Source: Acidobacteriota bacterium (GTDB lineage Bacteria; Acidobacteriota; Terriglobia; Terriglobales; Acidobacteriaceae). From it: a DNA stretch of 63,907 nucleotides. Under the pieces are notes generated by a model that saw only the letters and a program-made list of their open reading frames with translations, did no database searches and had not been told where the DNA came from. Shown here piece by piece: positions 16,472 to 25,693 of the stretch. How positions within the stretch are numbered: position 1 is the stretch's first letter; every line of letters starts with the position of its first letter. A program made the translations under genes and the position numbers. The stretch is from assembly GCA_003224905.1 (NCBI GenBank), contig QIAA01000007.1, forward strand, positions 1 to 63,907, given 5' to 3'.

Positions 16472-17359
16472 TCATCGTGGCCGAGATTTGTTGCTGGGCC
16501 AAGGCTTGGCTGGAGCGCGATCCCCCGCAGCGGCGGCGCGCTGCGGCTTGGCGGGCTTGGCAGGCAGGTTGCGCTCCCAGATAATCCGCAACCCTTCAAG
16601 CGTAAGTAAATCATCAACGTGTTTGATAAAGCGAGAGCCGGTACCGATCAGCGACGCCAACCCGCCGGTCGCGATAACCTTGGTTTCCTCACCCATTTCA
16701 TCCAGTAGCCGTTCGAGAATTCCGTCTACCAGTCCGAGATAGCCGTAGTACAAACCTGATTGCAAACTGCCGACAGTGGTTGTGCCTACTACTCGGGCAG
16801 GTTTCCGAATATCCACACGTGGCAGGCGGGCAGTATTTGCAAACAGGGCATCGGCAGAAATCCCGATGCCAGGGCAGATCACTCCGCCCATGTACTCGCC
16901 TTTGCTGGAAATGCAGTCGAAGGTAGTGGCTGTGCCGAAGTCCACGGCTACGCAAGGCCCGCCGTATTTTTCGAAGGCCGCGACACCGTTTACGATGCGG
17001 TCCGCCCCGACTTCTGCCGGATTTTCATAGAGCACCGGCATTCCGGTCTTCACACCCGGCTCAACGAAGAGTGGCTTGGTATGGAAATAGGTCTCGCAAA
17101 CTTCCCGCAACGTGGAATCGAGTGGCGGCACAACCGAGGAGATGATGATCCCGCTGATCCGCTTCACTTCGATGTTCTGCATCGCGAAAAGATTGCGAAA
17201 CAGCACACCATATTCATCTACCGTCTGTGTGGGGATGGTTGCCACGCGCCAGTTCGCGATCAGCAGTTCGTAACCCGACGCGCCGTCCTCGGCGTTGGGA
17301 TCTTTCCCGAAGACGCCCAGGACGGTATGAGTGTTTCCGACGTCGAGAACCAGCAGCAT
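16472..17359 (-). CDS. coaX: Type III pantothenate kinase
   Basis: 295 residues from the ATG at 17359, where the ASKHA nucleotide-binding fold begins ([16 protein letters not shown]). Other family landmarks are the [11 protein letters not shown] pantothenate/ATP region and D-F-G-T-A-T-T-F-D near residue 125. It catalyses the first step of CoA synthesis and, unlike type I kinase, is not inhibited by CoA. The C-terminus carries an extra Ala/Pro/Lys-rich tail of about 30 residues, probably disordered. It sits between birA and a hypothetical gene in a cofactor operon. Confidence 0.94.
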   Translation of the reverse strand: MLLVLDVGNTHTVLGVFGKDPNAEDGASGYELLIANWRVATIPTQTVDEYGVLFRNLFAMQNIEVKRISGIIISSVVPPLDSTLREVCETYFHTKPLFVEPGVKTGMPVLYENPAEVGADRIVNGVAAFEKYGGPCVAVDFGTATTFDCISSKGEYMGGVICPGIGISADALFANTARLPRVDIRKPARVVGTTTVGSLQSGLYYGYLGLVDGILERLLDEMGEETKVIATGGLASLIGTGSRFIKHVDDLLTLEGLRIIWERNLPAKPAKPQRAAAAGDRAPAKPWPSNKSRPR

Positions 17360-17393
17360 AAAAGATAATGTGAGCGCGGGGGACTCGCCGCGC

Positions 17394-18269
17394 TTATCTA
17401 AACCGCACCGTCCCACTCAGCACCGTTTCCAGACCTCGCGCCGTGCGGATCTGCAGGAAACCGCGCTCATCGAGGCCTGCCGTGAGCCCGTCCAACTCGG
17501 GATGCTCCTCGATGTACACGTCCTTTCCACGTACCGAAGATGATCGCTCCTGGAAGCGCCTCAAAATCGAGCCGTGCGCGTCAGGCTGCTTCAGCAGGCT
17601 CTGATATTCGCGGTCGAGAGATTTTAACAAAGCAGCGCAGAGCTCCACCCGCGACCACTCGGCGCCGGTCATCAGCCGCAAGGACGTGGCAATCGGCCGC
17701 AGTTCCTCGGGAAAAGTCGTGTGATTAACGTTGATTCCAATTCCCACCACGATGTAGCGGACACGTGTAGCTTCGGCGTTCATTTCGGTAAGAATGCCGC
17801 AGAATTTCTTGCCATGTAGTAGCCCGTCGTTCGGCCATTTCAGGTCGGGTGTAAGGTGAAGGTCAATCTGCTGAACGGCGGCATGGACAGCCAAGCCGGT
17901 GGCAAGAGTGAGAACCAGGACTGCGGATGGTGGAAGCGCGGGGCGCAGTATTACCGAGCAGTAGATCCCGGTCGATTGTTCCGAATGCCAGGTATTGGCG
18001 CCGCGGCCACGACCGGCGCTCTGCTGTTCCGCGATAAAAACAGTCCCTTCGACCGCGCCCGCAGCAGCCGCCTCCATTGCAGTTGTGTTGGTGGAGCCGA
18101 TTTTGTGGTAGTGATGTATGTGTTCAGTGAAAATTGTGCCCTTAAGCAAGGGAGCAAGTACATCCGGCATCAGAAGGTCGGGCATTGTGCGTAAACGGTA
18201 GCCGGTTGCCAGCCGGCCCTCAATGGAAACTCCTATCCCCCGATTTGGCGACGCTTTTGCGATGGCCAA
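17394..18269 (-). CDS. birA: Biotin--[acetyl-CoA-carboxylase] ligase, HTH domain mostly lost
   Basis: The catalytic domain is complete: [22 protein letters not shown] (biotinyl-AMP loop), [12 protein letters not shown] and the C-terminal SH3-like segment. It attaches biotin to the AccB carrier protein. The N-terminus retains only a strand like the wing of the BirA winged helix ([15 protein letters not shown]); just 39 bp separate it from the nadC stop, so the rest of the HTH has no room. The start is uncertain (TTG at 18269, or ATG at 18185 just before the catalytic domain). It is thus probably a ligase without repressor function. Confidence 0.9.
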   Translation of the reverse strand: MAIAKASPNRGIGVSIEGRLATGYRLRTMPDLLMPDVLAPLLKGTIFTEHIHHYHKIGSTNTTAMEAAAAGAVEGTVFIAEQQSAGRGRGANTWHSEQSTGIYCSVILRPALPPSAVLVLTLATGLAVHAAVQQIDLHLTPDLKWPNDGLLHGKKFCGILTEMNAEATRVRYIVVGIGINVNHTTFPEELRPIATSLRLMTGAEWSRVELCAALLKSLDREYQSLLKQPDAHGSILRRFQERSSSVRGKDVYIEEHPELDGLTAGLDERGFLQIRTARGLETVLSGTVRFR

Positions 18270-18308
18270 TTATGCGGCACGACAAGGATCGCGGACAAAT
18301 AAGTCCCT

Positions 18309-19187
18309 CTATGCCGGAACAACACGCAAGCTCATATCCACCACCGGAGCCGAGCTGGTTAGAGCTCCGACCGAAATAAAACTCACCCCAGTTTCAGCGT
18401 AAGAGCGCACGTTCTCCAAAGTAATTCCTCCAGAACATTCCAGCGGAACGCGGCGCTCGAAGTGTGAGCAGCGATCGACCCCGCGTTTAACATCCTCCGC
18501 AGACATGTTGTCGAGAAGAACCGCCTCGGCGCCGTGCTGAAGCGCCTGTTCAAATTCATCCATGGAGCGCACCTCGATCTCGATAGGCTGCGATCCACGG
18601 CGGTTGCGATGAGCCCGCTCCAGTGCCGGGACAATGCCTCCGGCAAGAGCAAGGTGGTTGTGCTTGAGCAGGACGCCATCGGAAAGATCGAGACGGTGGT
18701 TCTGTCCGCCTCCGCAGCGGACGGCGTACTTGTCGAGCACGCGCAGCCCCGGCACGGTTTTTCGGGTATCGAGAATTCTCGCCTTGGTGCCTGCAACCGC
18801 ATCCACGAATTGCCGGGTCAAGGTAGCGATTCCGCTGAGGCGCTGCAGAAAATTCAGGATCACCCGTTCGCAGGAAAGAATCACGCGGGCGTTATGCCGG
18901 ATCACCGCCATCGACTGGCCCTTGTGCAACCTGACCCCATCGAAAATCTCCGGATGCGTTGTGACTTCGTAATGCGAAGTAACCGCGCCATCAAGCACCG
19001 CGTATACGTCGAGAATGCGGGCAATACTACCGATGCCGGCCAAGACACAATCTTGCTTTGCCACGATCGTCGCTGTAGCCCGCTGGTTAGGGTCGATTGA
19101 GGCATAAGTGCTGGCATCACTGGTGGCGCGATCTTCAAGCAACGCGTTCTCGACAATTGCCGTGATGCGGCGGGTGGTCCAGTCCAT
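18309..19187 (-). CDS. nadC: Nicotinate-nucleotide pyrophosphorylase (carboxylating)
   Basis: 292 residues, typical NadC length. Motifs include I-L-D-T-R-K-T-V-P-G-L-R near residue 140, then K-Y-A-V-R-C-G-G-G-Q-N-H-R-L-D-L-S-D and L-K-H-N-H that line the quinolinate/PRPP site, and the barrel strands I-E-V-E and V-L-L-D-N-M. It converts quinolinate plus PRPP to nicotinate mononucleotide in de novo NAD synthesis. First gene of the nadC-birA-coaX group, 59 bp behind valS on the same strand. Confidence 0.95.
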   Translation of the reverse strand: MDWTTRRITAIVENALLEDRATSDASTYASIDPNQRATATIVAKQDCVLAGIGSIARILDVYAVLDGAVTSHYEVTTHPEIFDGVRLHKGQSMAVIRHNARVILSCERVILNFLQRLSGIATLTRQFVDAVAGTKARILDTRKTVPGLRVLDKYAVRCGGGQNHRLDLSDGVLLKHNHLALAGGIVPALERAHRNRRGSQPIEIEVRSMDEFEQALQHGAEAVLLDNMSAEDVKRGVDRCSHFERRVPLECSGGITLENVRSYAETGVSFISVGALTSSAPVVDMSLRVVPA

Positions 19188-19189
19188 AT

Positions 19190-19246
19190 CAGCTTTCAGC
19201 TATCAGTTGTCAGTCGTCAGTTTTTAGCCAGTTACCGAAAACTGCT
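19190..19246. repeat. Low-complexity CAGCT/CAGTT spacer between valS and nadC
   Basis: The 59-bp spacer is a run of near-repeats (CAGCTTTCAGCTATCAGTTG, then TCAGTCGTCAG). It belongs to the same class as the spacers at 1768-1800, 22000-22110, 25019-25085 and 37411-37440, and as the insertion inside mnmE. Confidence 0.5.
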
Positions 19247-21982
19247 TTATCCCAACTCTTCCAATTTGCGCTTTGTTTTTTCACGCAAGATTTCCAGTTC
19301 CTGCCGCCGCTTGCGCATGTTTTCGATCACATGCGACGGCGCTTTCGACAGAAACTGCTCGTTACTCAGCTGGCGATCGAGGTTCGCAATCTCTTTCTCA
19401 TACCCCTGTAGGTCCTTTTTCAGGCGCTCGCGTTCGGCGGCGATGTCGATTTTCTTTTCGTAGATCACGTGGACATCGAAATGCGCAGTATGCCTGGAGG
19501 CTGGCAAGTTGGAGAGCGATTTGTCGACAAACGTAATCTTATCCGCCGTTGCCAGGCGTTCTATCGCGTTGATGTTTTGCTCCAGGAGCGTACGAATCTC
19601 CGGATCGTGCGTGAAAATCTGGATCGGGACCTTCGGCTTTTGTTCAACCTTGAGTTCGGCGCGGAGATTACGCACGTTGACAATCAAATCCTGCAGAATC
19701 GCCATTTGTGATTCAGCAACTGGATCAAGCTGCTCTTCGTCCGCTTGTGGATATGGCGCCAGCGCAATCGAGTTGAGCGGCGGATTGCCATCGTAAATCG
19801 CGTGCCAGATTTCCTCGGTGATGAACGGCATGACAGGATGCAAGAGACGCAACGATGCTTCAAACAAACTCATCAGATTGACACAGGCCATCTTCGCCTT
19901 GTCGTTCTCTTGGGACAGCCTGGGCTTGATTAGCTCCAGGTACCAATCGCACAACTCGCCCCAGAAAAAATCGTAGATACGGTTTGCAGCTTCGTGGAAG
20001 CGGTAGGTGGTAAGCGCCCTGTTCACGTCTTCCACCGCGCGATTGAAACTGGAGAGAATCCACCGGTCTTCGAGAGTGTTGGGCGCATACCCGGCAATGC
20101 CGGCTGCGCGGGCGAAGGCGCCCGCGCCACACGAGCCGATGCGGTCCACGTTCATGAACATAAACCGTGCCGCATTCCATATCTTGTTGGCAAAGTTGCG
20201 GTACCCTTCGGTGCGGCTCTCATTGAATGCGATATCGGTTCCTGGCGCAGCCATCGCTGCCAGGGTGAAGCGGGTCGCATCGGTCCCGAAACGCTGAATG
20301 ATTTCGAGAGGATCAATGACGTTGCCCTTGGTCTTCGACATCTTCTGGCGCTCGGCATCGCGCACCAGGGCGTGAATGTAAACCTGGCGGAAAGGAACAC
20401 TGTCATCCTTCCTGTCGCACCAGCCGCTGGCCTGCTTCAGCGCTGGATCCTGCTTATGTCCCTGCATGAAGTGGCAACCGAACATGATCATCCGCGCCAC
20501 CCAGAAGAAAAGAATTTCGTAGGCGGTGATCAGCAGTGTGGTGGGATAAAAAACTTGCTGGTCGCGGGTTTTCTCCGGCCAGCCCAGCGTAGTGAAGGGC
20601 AGCAGCCCGGACGAGAACCAGGTATCCAGGACGTCGGTGTCTTGCTTGAGTACTGAATTGCCGCATTTCGGGCATTTTGCCGGGGCCTCCCGCGTGACGA
20701 TAATTTCGCCACAGCTACAGTGCCACGCCGGAATGCGATGTCCCCACCACAATTGCCGCGAGATACACCAGTCGTGGATGTTGTACATCCAGTTCAAATA
20801 AATCTGCTTGTAATTCTCCGGGACAATGGTGATCTCGCCGTTTTCGACCGCCTCCGTCGCGCGCTTCGCAAGTGGCGGAATTTTAATAAACCACTGCGTG
20901 GAAAGCCGTGGCTCGACGACGGTTCCGCAGCGATCGCATTTGCCGAGAGGAACCGTGTAGTCCTTTTCACTGGCCAGGAATCCCTGCGCGCGCAAATCCT
21001 TGAGCACTTGCTCGCGGGCGGCATGACGACTAAGGCCGGCATAAGGCCCGGCGTTCTGGTTCATGTGCGCGTGCTCATCCATCACGTCGATCTGCGGCAG
21101 GTTGTGGCGCAGCCCCGCCTGAAAATCGTTCGGGTCGTGCGCAGGCGTAACCTTCACCGCGCCAGTACCAAATTCGGGATTAGCCAGCTCATCGGTGATG
21201 ATCGGAATTCCACGATTCATGAGCGGCAGCAGAACTTTTTTGCCGTGAAGATGCCGGTAGCGCTCATCTTTTTCGTTTACGGCAACGGCGGTGTCGCCGG
21301 GTATCGTCTCCGGACGCGTGGTCGCGACTGTGATGAATTCTTTTGTCCCGGCCACGGGATAACGAATCTCATACAGCTTGCCCGGAACTTCCTCGTGTTT
21401 GACTTCGAGGTCGGAAATCGCCGTTCCGCAGCGCGGACACCAGTTAACAATGTACTTCCCGCGATAGATCAGCCCTTCCTCATAGAGGCGGACAAAAACC
21501 TCGCGCACGGCGCGCGAAAGGTTCTCGTCCATGGTGAAGTACTCGCGATCCCAATCCACGGACGCGCCCAGCCGCTTCATCTGGTCGAGAATTGCGCCGC
21601 CGTAATGGCGCTTCCACTCCCACACCCGCTCCTCAAACTTCTCGCGCCCCAGGTCGACGCGCTTGGTACCTTCGCTGGCAAGCTGGCGCTCGACCATCAT
21701 CTGGGTGGCGATTCCCGCGTGATCGGTTCCCGGAAGCCAGAGCGTGAGGAAGCCGCGCATGCGATGCCAGCGCACAATGATGTCCATTTGCGTCTGATTC
21801 AGCATGTGGCCCATATGCAGGCGCCCGGTGATGTTGGGGGGCGGCAGCAGCAGAGTAAACACCGGGCGCTTCTCGCCTGGCGGCGGCGTTGGAACCGAGA
21901 ATAGCTTCTCCTTGATCCAGTACTCGGCCCAGCGCGCTTCAATCGCGCCCGGTTCGTAAGACTTGGGAAGGTCGTGGGGCAT
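19247..21982 (-). CDS. valS: Valine--tRNA ligase
   Basis: 911 residues from the ATG at 21982 (M-P-H-D-L-P-K-S-Y-E-P). Class I synthetase signatures: P-P-P-N-I-T-G-R-L-H-M-G-H (HIGH box) near residue 45 and K-M-S-K-T-K-G-N (KMSKS) near 555. The CP1 editing domain has T-T-R-P-E-T-I-P-G-D-T-A-V-A-V. Cys pairs (C-D-R-C-G, and C-S-C-G with C-P-K-C-G) suggest bound zinc. The C-terminal coiled-coil arm (about the last 65 residues) that contacts tRNA is present. It charges tRNA-Val and edits mischarged threonine. Confidence 0.97.
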   Translation of the reverse strand: MPHDLPKSYEPGAIEARWAEYWIKEKLFSVPTPPPGEKRPVFTLLLPPPNITGRLHMGHMLNQTQMDIIVRWHRMRGFLTLWLPGTDHAGIATQMMVERQLASEGTKRVDLGREKFEERVWEWKRHYGGAILDQMKRLGASVDWDREYFTMDENLSRAVREVFVRLYEEGLIYRGKYIVNWCPRCGTAISDLEVKHEEVPGKLYEIRYPVAGTKEFITVATTRPETIPGDTAVAVNEKDERYRHLHGKKVLLPLMNRGIPIITDELANPEFGTGAVKVTPAHDPNDFQAGLRHNLPQIDVMDEHAHMNQNAGPYAGLSRHAAREQVLKDLRAQGFLASEKDYTVPLGKCDRCGTVVEPRLSTQWFIKIPPLAKRATEAVENGEITIVPENYKQIYLNWMYNIHDWCISRQLWWGHRIPAWHCSCGEIIVTREAPAKCPKCGNSVLKQDTDVLDTWFSSGLLPFTTLGWPEKTRDQQVFYPTTLLITAYEILFFWVARMIMFGCHFMQGHKQDPALKQASGWCDRKDDSVPFRQVYIHALVRDAERQKMSKTKGNVIDPLEIIQRFGTDATRFTLAAMAAPGTDIAFNESRTEGYRNFANKIWNAARFMFMNVDRIGSCGAGAFARAAGIAGYAPNTLEDRWILSSFNRAVEDVNRALTTYRFHEAANRIYDFFWGELCDWYLELIKPRLSQENDKAKMACVNLMSLFEASLRLLHPVMPFITEEIWHAIYDGNPPLNSIALAPYPQADEEQLDPVAESQMAILQDLIVNVRNLRAELKVEQKPKVPIQIFTHDPEIRTLLEQNINAIERLATADKITFVDKSLSNLPASRHTAHFDVHVIYEKKIDIAAERERLKKDLQGYEKEIANLDRQLSNEQFLSKAPSHVIENMRKRRQELEILREKTKRKLEELG

Positions 21983-22302
21983 GGGAAATTCAGCAGCCAG
22001 CACTTAGCAGTTGGCATTCAGCCCCTCACCCATCGAGCGAGCTATTGGCCCGTCTTTGTCGACCGCTGACTAGCGCCAAATGCTAAGTGCTAATGGCTAT
22101 GTGCTGAAAGCTGAATTTCGATCTTACAGGCGAAAGAAAAATGTGGTCAAACCAAGGAAGCAGTTGTTCGATGCGCAGCTACGAATGCTCTCGTGCTGGA
22201 TGTGTCCGGAGGACGATCTCCGCCCCAGAAGAAAGGCCTTCCGGAATGAAGCCAAACTTACTCCCCTGGCTTGCGAAACCTTCAGGTTCTGTGTGCCGCG
22301 GT
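21983..22302. other. Intergenic region between valS and rpmH, with low-complexity repeats
   Basis: From about 22000 to 22110 the sequence repeats words such as CACTTAGCAGTTGGCATT and AAATGCTAAGTGCTAATGGC. I see no gene, no cluster of DnaA boxes and no tRNA. The remainder to 22302 is ordinary spacer leading to the rpmH promoter. Confidence 0.55.
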
Positions 22303-22332
22303 TTGCTCGCTGTGATTGTGCTCATTTATACT
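22303..22332 (+). promoter_or_regulatory. Sigma-70 promoter of rpmH operon
   Basis: TTGCTC (22303-22308) and TATACT (22327-22332) are separated by 18 bp and lie about 40 bp before the rpmH ATG. Confidence 0.5.
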
Positions 22333-22372
22333 CATCGTTTAATTCTCAAGCCAATCATGAAGCAAGGAGTTC

Positions 22373-22528
22373 ATGCCGAAGCGTACATTTCAGCCTAACC
22401 GCCGTCACCGCTCCAAGACCCACGGATTTCGTACGCGTATGAAAACCAAGAGCGGTCGTGCTGTGATTTCACGCCGGCGTGCCAAGGGCCGCAAGCGGGT
22501 TTCAGTTAAACCCGGATTCCGCGAGTAA
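22373..22528 (+). CDS. rpmH: 50S ribosomal protein L34
   Basis: 51 residues: [13 protein letters not shown], then [15 protein letters not shown] and the Arg/Lys-rich end (R-R-R-A-K-G-R-K-R), the invariant L34 signature. The start is preceded by AAGGAG at 22363-22368. First gene of rpmH-rnpA-yidD-yidC-jag-mnmE, an arrangement conserved across bacteria and often close to dnaA, which is not in this window. Confidence 0.97.
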   Translation: MPKRTFQPNRRHRSKTHGFRTRMKTKSGRAVISRRRAKGRKRVSVKPGFRE

Positions 22529-22575
22529 TTTCCTTTTGTTTCGGGGCACACGTAGTTCGCAAACTGAGTAGACTT

Positions 22576-22980
22576 GTGAGCGGCCTTGCTGCCAAGGGTG
22601 CCAATTCGCCGTCGTCGCAAAAACGCGCCGTGTTTCCCCGCAGTGCCCGCCTTCTTCGGCACTCTGATTTCGAGCGCGTATACAAACTCGGACGCCGGCA
22701 TTTTGCGGCGCACATGACGCTGTTTTACCTGAGCCGGGAGCACGGCAAAGGGCTTCGCGTCGGCTTCACTGTGGGAAGAAACCTGGGCGGCGCTGTCGAA
22801 AGAAATTTTATGAAGCGCCGCTTGCGCGAGGCTGTACGGTTGCAAGCGCAGTTCGACGCGGGACCCTTTGACGTGGTGATCAATCCAAAAAAGTCGTTGT
22901 TGCATGCAGACTTCGCCGAATTGCGCAATGAAGTGGGCCGCGCCTTCGAAGTAATTCGAGGGTCTGCCGCGAAGCAATGA
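22576..22980 (+). CDS. rnpA: Ribonuclease P protein component
   Basis: 134 residues from a GTG at 22576. The core has [10 protein letters not shown], the [16 protein letters not shown] strand-loop and the [13 protein letters not shown] motif that binds the pre-tRNA leader and the RNase P RNA. It assists 5' maturation of tRNAs. Stop and yidD start overlap (ATGA). Confidence 0.94.
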   Translation: MSGLAAKGANSPSSQKRAVFPRSARLLRHSDFERVYKLGRRHFAAHMTLFYLSREHGKGLRVGFTVGRNLGGAVERNFMKRRLREAVRLQAQFDAGPFDVVINPKKSLLHADFAELRNEVGRAFEVIRGSAAKQ

Positions 22981-23258
22981 TTTCGATCTGCAAAACCGGG
23001 CTGCTGCTTCTGCTCAGGGTGTATAAACGGACGATTTCACCCCTATTTTTGCCGGCATGTCGTTACGTGCCGACGTGTTCTGAATATGCTGCCGAAGCCG
23101 TTATTCTTTATGGTCCGCTGCGTGGCGCCGGAATGGCTATATGGCGTTTGTTGCGCTGCCATCCCTTCGCGCGCGGAGGCTACGACCCGGTAATCGTGCG
23201 CGGAAACTCAACAAGCGTATCCGAGTGCAGCGCCGCCACCGAAACCTGCCGTCATTGA
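22977..23258 (+). CDS. yidD: Membrane protein insertion efficiency factor
   Basis: 93 residues with the YidD signature: [21 protein letters not shown], and [13 protein letters not shown]. It is a small amphipathic inner-membrane-associated protein thought to help YidC-dependent insertion. ATGA overlap with rnpA and 9 bp to yidC support co-translation. Confidence 0.94.
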   Translation: MISICKTGLLLLLRVYKRTISPLFLPACRYVPTCSEYAAEAVILYGPLRGAGMAIWRLLRCHPFARGGYDPVIVRGNSTSVSECSAATETCRH

Positions 23259-23267
23259 GCAAGCGAT

Positions 23268-25016
23268 TTGCCAGACTTCCCCAATCCTCAACAAGATCCC
23301 GGCATGGAGCGCCGGTTGCTGTTGGTCTTCGCGCTCACCTTCCTGGTGATTATTGTTTTTCAACCGGTGCTTAAAAAGTATTTGCCACAGCCGCCAACGC
23401 AACCACCTGCGTCAACAGCCACACAGAACCAGAATAGCGTGCCATCGCCGCCCGCCGGCAATCCGCCGAATGTGACGCAGTCGCAACCGTCTTCTCATGA
23501 GAAAACGATCAAAGCGACCGCAGAATCGGATTTCGTGGTCGAAAACGATCTCTACAAAATCACATTCACCAATCGCGGTGGACAAGTAAAGTCATGGATC
23601 TTGAAGAAGTACGATGACGAAAAGGGCAGGCCGCTGGATTTGGTCAATGCTGTGGCTGCAGAAAAATATGGATATCCACTGTCGCTATGGGCATATGACG
23701 AGGCGCTGCGGAACAAGATCAACTCGGCGCTTTATGTCACGTCCAGCTTCGGCCAGCAGGAGGCGCCAGCCGAGATTACTTTTGACTACAGCGATACAGA
23801 CGTTGAGGTCCATAAAACCTTTCGGTTCGATCACACGTACGTGGTGCGGGTTGAGGCGTCGGTTCTGGCCAAGGGCAGCGCGATTGGCGCTTTTCCCATG
23901 TGGCCAGCGGGTTTCGGAGATCAGGCGACGCCGGCTTCATACGCCTCCAGTACTGTCGATTACCAGTTCAATGGCAGCATCGAGCGGTTAAGCGCCAAGA
24001 AGGTAAGCAGCGGCAACACAATAAAAGGACCGTTCAATCTGGCAGGCGTGGCTGACCAATATTTTGCGGCCGTGTTTATTCCTGAAGACCCGCAGAATGC
24101 GGCTACGGTCACACTGCGCAATTCGCTGGACGTCCCGAAAGATCCACAAAAGCCGAATCCGCAGGACTCCGTCAAGGTGGACGTTTTAGGCTCTGCTGTG
24201 GGTAACCTCGTCGGTCCGACGACGGCGCGCCTTTACGTCGGCCCCAAGTCGTTAGAGGTGCTGGAGTCGGTTCCGGTGCCCACGATTGTAGGAGCGCCTC
24301 AAGATCTGCGGGCTCTGGTTAATTTCGGTCTTTTTGGCGTAATCGCCCGCCCCTTGTTTCTGTGGCTGAAGTGGACTTACAAATACGTACACAACTGGGG
24401 CTGGGCAATCGTGGTCCAGACACTGATCATCAATCTGGCGCTGCTCCCACTGCGAATTACGCAAATGAAATCGGCGCTAAAGATGCAAAGAGTCGCGCCG
24501 CAGATTAAGGCCATCCAGGAAAAATACAAGAAGTACAGCATGCGTGATCCGCGCAAACAGGAGATGAATAAGGAAGTCGCGGACCTGTATAAGAAGGAGG
24601 GCGTCAACCCTGTTGGCGGCTGTTTGCCGCTCATTATTCAAATGCCATTCCTGTTCGCCTATTACAGCATGTTGCAGGCGGCACTCGACTTGCGCCACGC
24701 GCACTGGCTGTGGATTCCGGACCTGTCTGCGCGCGATCCGTGGTTCGTGCTGCCGATTGCGCTGGTCGTAAGCATGGTCGCGACGCAAAGAATGACTCCA
24801 CAACCCAGCATGGATCCAGCCCAGCAGAAAATGATGAATGTAATGATGCCTCTTATGATGGGCTTCATTTTCTTCAATCTGGCTTCAGGCTTGAACTTGT
24901 ATTACTCGGAGAGCAACCTGATCTCGATCATCCAGCAGGCGATCATGAATCGCACTAAAGTGGGACGCGAAATGCGCGAGATGGCCCAGAAAAGGGCAAG
25001 AAAGAAAGACAAGTAG
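23268..25016 (+). CDS. yidC: Membrane protein insertase YidC
   Basis: 582 residues from a TTG at 23268 (an ATG at 23304 is possible, but the first residues P-D-F-P-N-P-Q-Q-D look native). It has an N-terminal membrane anchor (residues about 17-35), a Pro/Gln-rich linker, the large periplasmic beta-super-sandwich domain (about 85-350) and the conserved 60KD-IMP core with five transmembrane segments from about 370 (N-W-G-W-A-I-V-V-Q-T, then Q-M-P-F-L-F-A-Y-Y-S-M-L). It inserts and folds inner-membrane proteins with or without SecYEG. The length and the periplasmic domain are those of Gram-negative YidC. Confidence 0.96.
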   Translation: MPDFPNPQQDPGMERRLLLVFALTFLVIIVFQPVLKKYLPQPPTQPPASTATQNQNSVPSPPAGNPPNVTQSQPSSHEKTIKATAESDFVVENDLYKITFTNRGGQVKSWILKKYDDEKGRPLDLVNAVAAEKYGYPLSLWAYDEALRNKINSALYVTSSFGQQEAPAEITFDYSDTDVEVHKTFRFDHTYVVRVEASVLAKGSAIGAFPMWPAGFGDQATPASYASSTVDYQFNGSIERLSAKKVSSGNTIKGPFNLAGVADQYFAAVFIPEDPQNAATVTLRNSLDVPKDPQKPNPQDSVKVDVLGSAVGNLVGPTTARLYVGPKSLEVLESVPVPTIVGAPQDLRALVNFGLFGVIARPLFLWLKWTYKYVHNWGWAIVVQTLIINLALLPLRITQMKSALKMQRVAPQIKAIQEKYKKYSMRDPRKQEMNKEVADLYKKEGVNPVGGCLPLIIQMPFLFAYYSMLQAALDLRHAHWLWIPDLSARDPWFVLPIALVVSMVATQRMTPQPSMDPAQQKMMNVMMPLMMGFIFFNLASGLNLYYSESNLISIIQQAIMNRTKVGREMREMAQKRARKKDK

Positions 25017-25018
25017 CA

Positions 25019-25085
25019 TTTGGCGCTTAGCAATTTGCAGTTGGCACTTTAGTGGAAGAGGCAAGCTGAAAAGGCTAGCGGCTAG
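25019..25085. repeat. Low-complexity spacer between yidC and jag
   Basis: Near-repeats of the GCTTAGCAATTTGCAGTTGG and GGCTAGCGGCTAG type fill the gap, like the other low-complexity spacers of this window. No gene. Confidence 0.45.
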
Positions 25086-25103
25086 TGCCTTGGAGAAGAT
25101 GCA

Positions 25104-25640
25104 ATGTCTATTCCCGATAAGATCGCAGCTGCCACGCGCATCAGTGAGTTTCTCACTGGTGTGGTGTCGAACAGCGGTCTGCGAGTCAAGTATCGAATTA
25201 CGGTCGATCCGCCGCTTCCCGAGGAGCGTGATTGGGAGCGACCGGAAATTCTGGTGGAGTTTACGGGCCCAGACTCGTCGCTGTTGCTCGAACGTGGGGG
25301 CGAACTGCTTCGTGCACTTGAACTGCTGGCCCTGGAGATGCTGCGCCTTCCTGGAAACGAGCACGAGAAAGTTTGCTTTGACTGCATGAACCGCCGGTCG
25401 ATGCGCCTGGAAGAGCTCCGAATGGCCGCGTCTGTGGCGGCGGACAAAGTTCGCAAAACAGGTGCTCCCTACCAGTTCGCGCCGATGTCATCCCGAGAGC
25501 GCCGCATCCTACATCTGGCACTTCGTGACCAAACTGACCTGCGCACGGAAAGTGCGGGAGAAGGCCTGCACCGATCTGTGGTGGTTTACCCCAAGGACTT
25601 CCGCCCTGCCAACAGAGCCGCCCAAAGATCAGTTCCCTGA
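25104..25640 (+). CDS. jag: Jag/KhpB-like RNA-binding protein (KH plus R3H)
   Basis: 178 residues from the ATG at 25104, with GGAG eight bases upstream. No Jag-N domain is present. Residues about 1-90 form a KH-like unit (L-L-L-E-R-G-G-E-L-L-R-A-L), followed by the R3H domain with M-S-S-R-E-R-R-I-L-H-L-A-L-R-D and the end motif V-Y-P-K-D-F-R-P. Jag/KhpB proteins bind RNA and are encoded next to yidC across bacteria. Position in this operon strongly supports the call. Confidence 0.88.
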   Translation: MSIPDKIAAATRISEFLTGVVSNSGLRVKYRITVDPPLPEERDWERPEILVEFTGPDSSLLLERGGELLRALELLALEMLRLPGNEHEKVCFDCMNRRSMRLEELRMAASVAADKVRKTGAPYQFAPMSSRERRILHLALRDQTDLRTESAGEGLHRSVVVYPKDFRPANRAAQRSVP

Positions 25641-25693
25641 TTGCTGACGGTTGTCAGTGATTCGTGTTGGCCCTTCAGCAATAGAATTGATCT

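Noticed and set aside
22004..22372. Replication origin next to rpmH
   Set aside because: The rpmH-rnpA-yidC cluster often lies near dnaA and oriC, but no dnaA gene, DnaA-box cluster or AT-rich unwinding region is visible; the gap holds low-complexity repeats.
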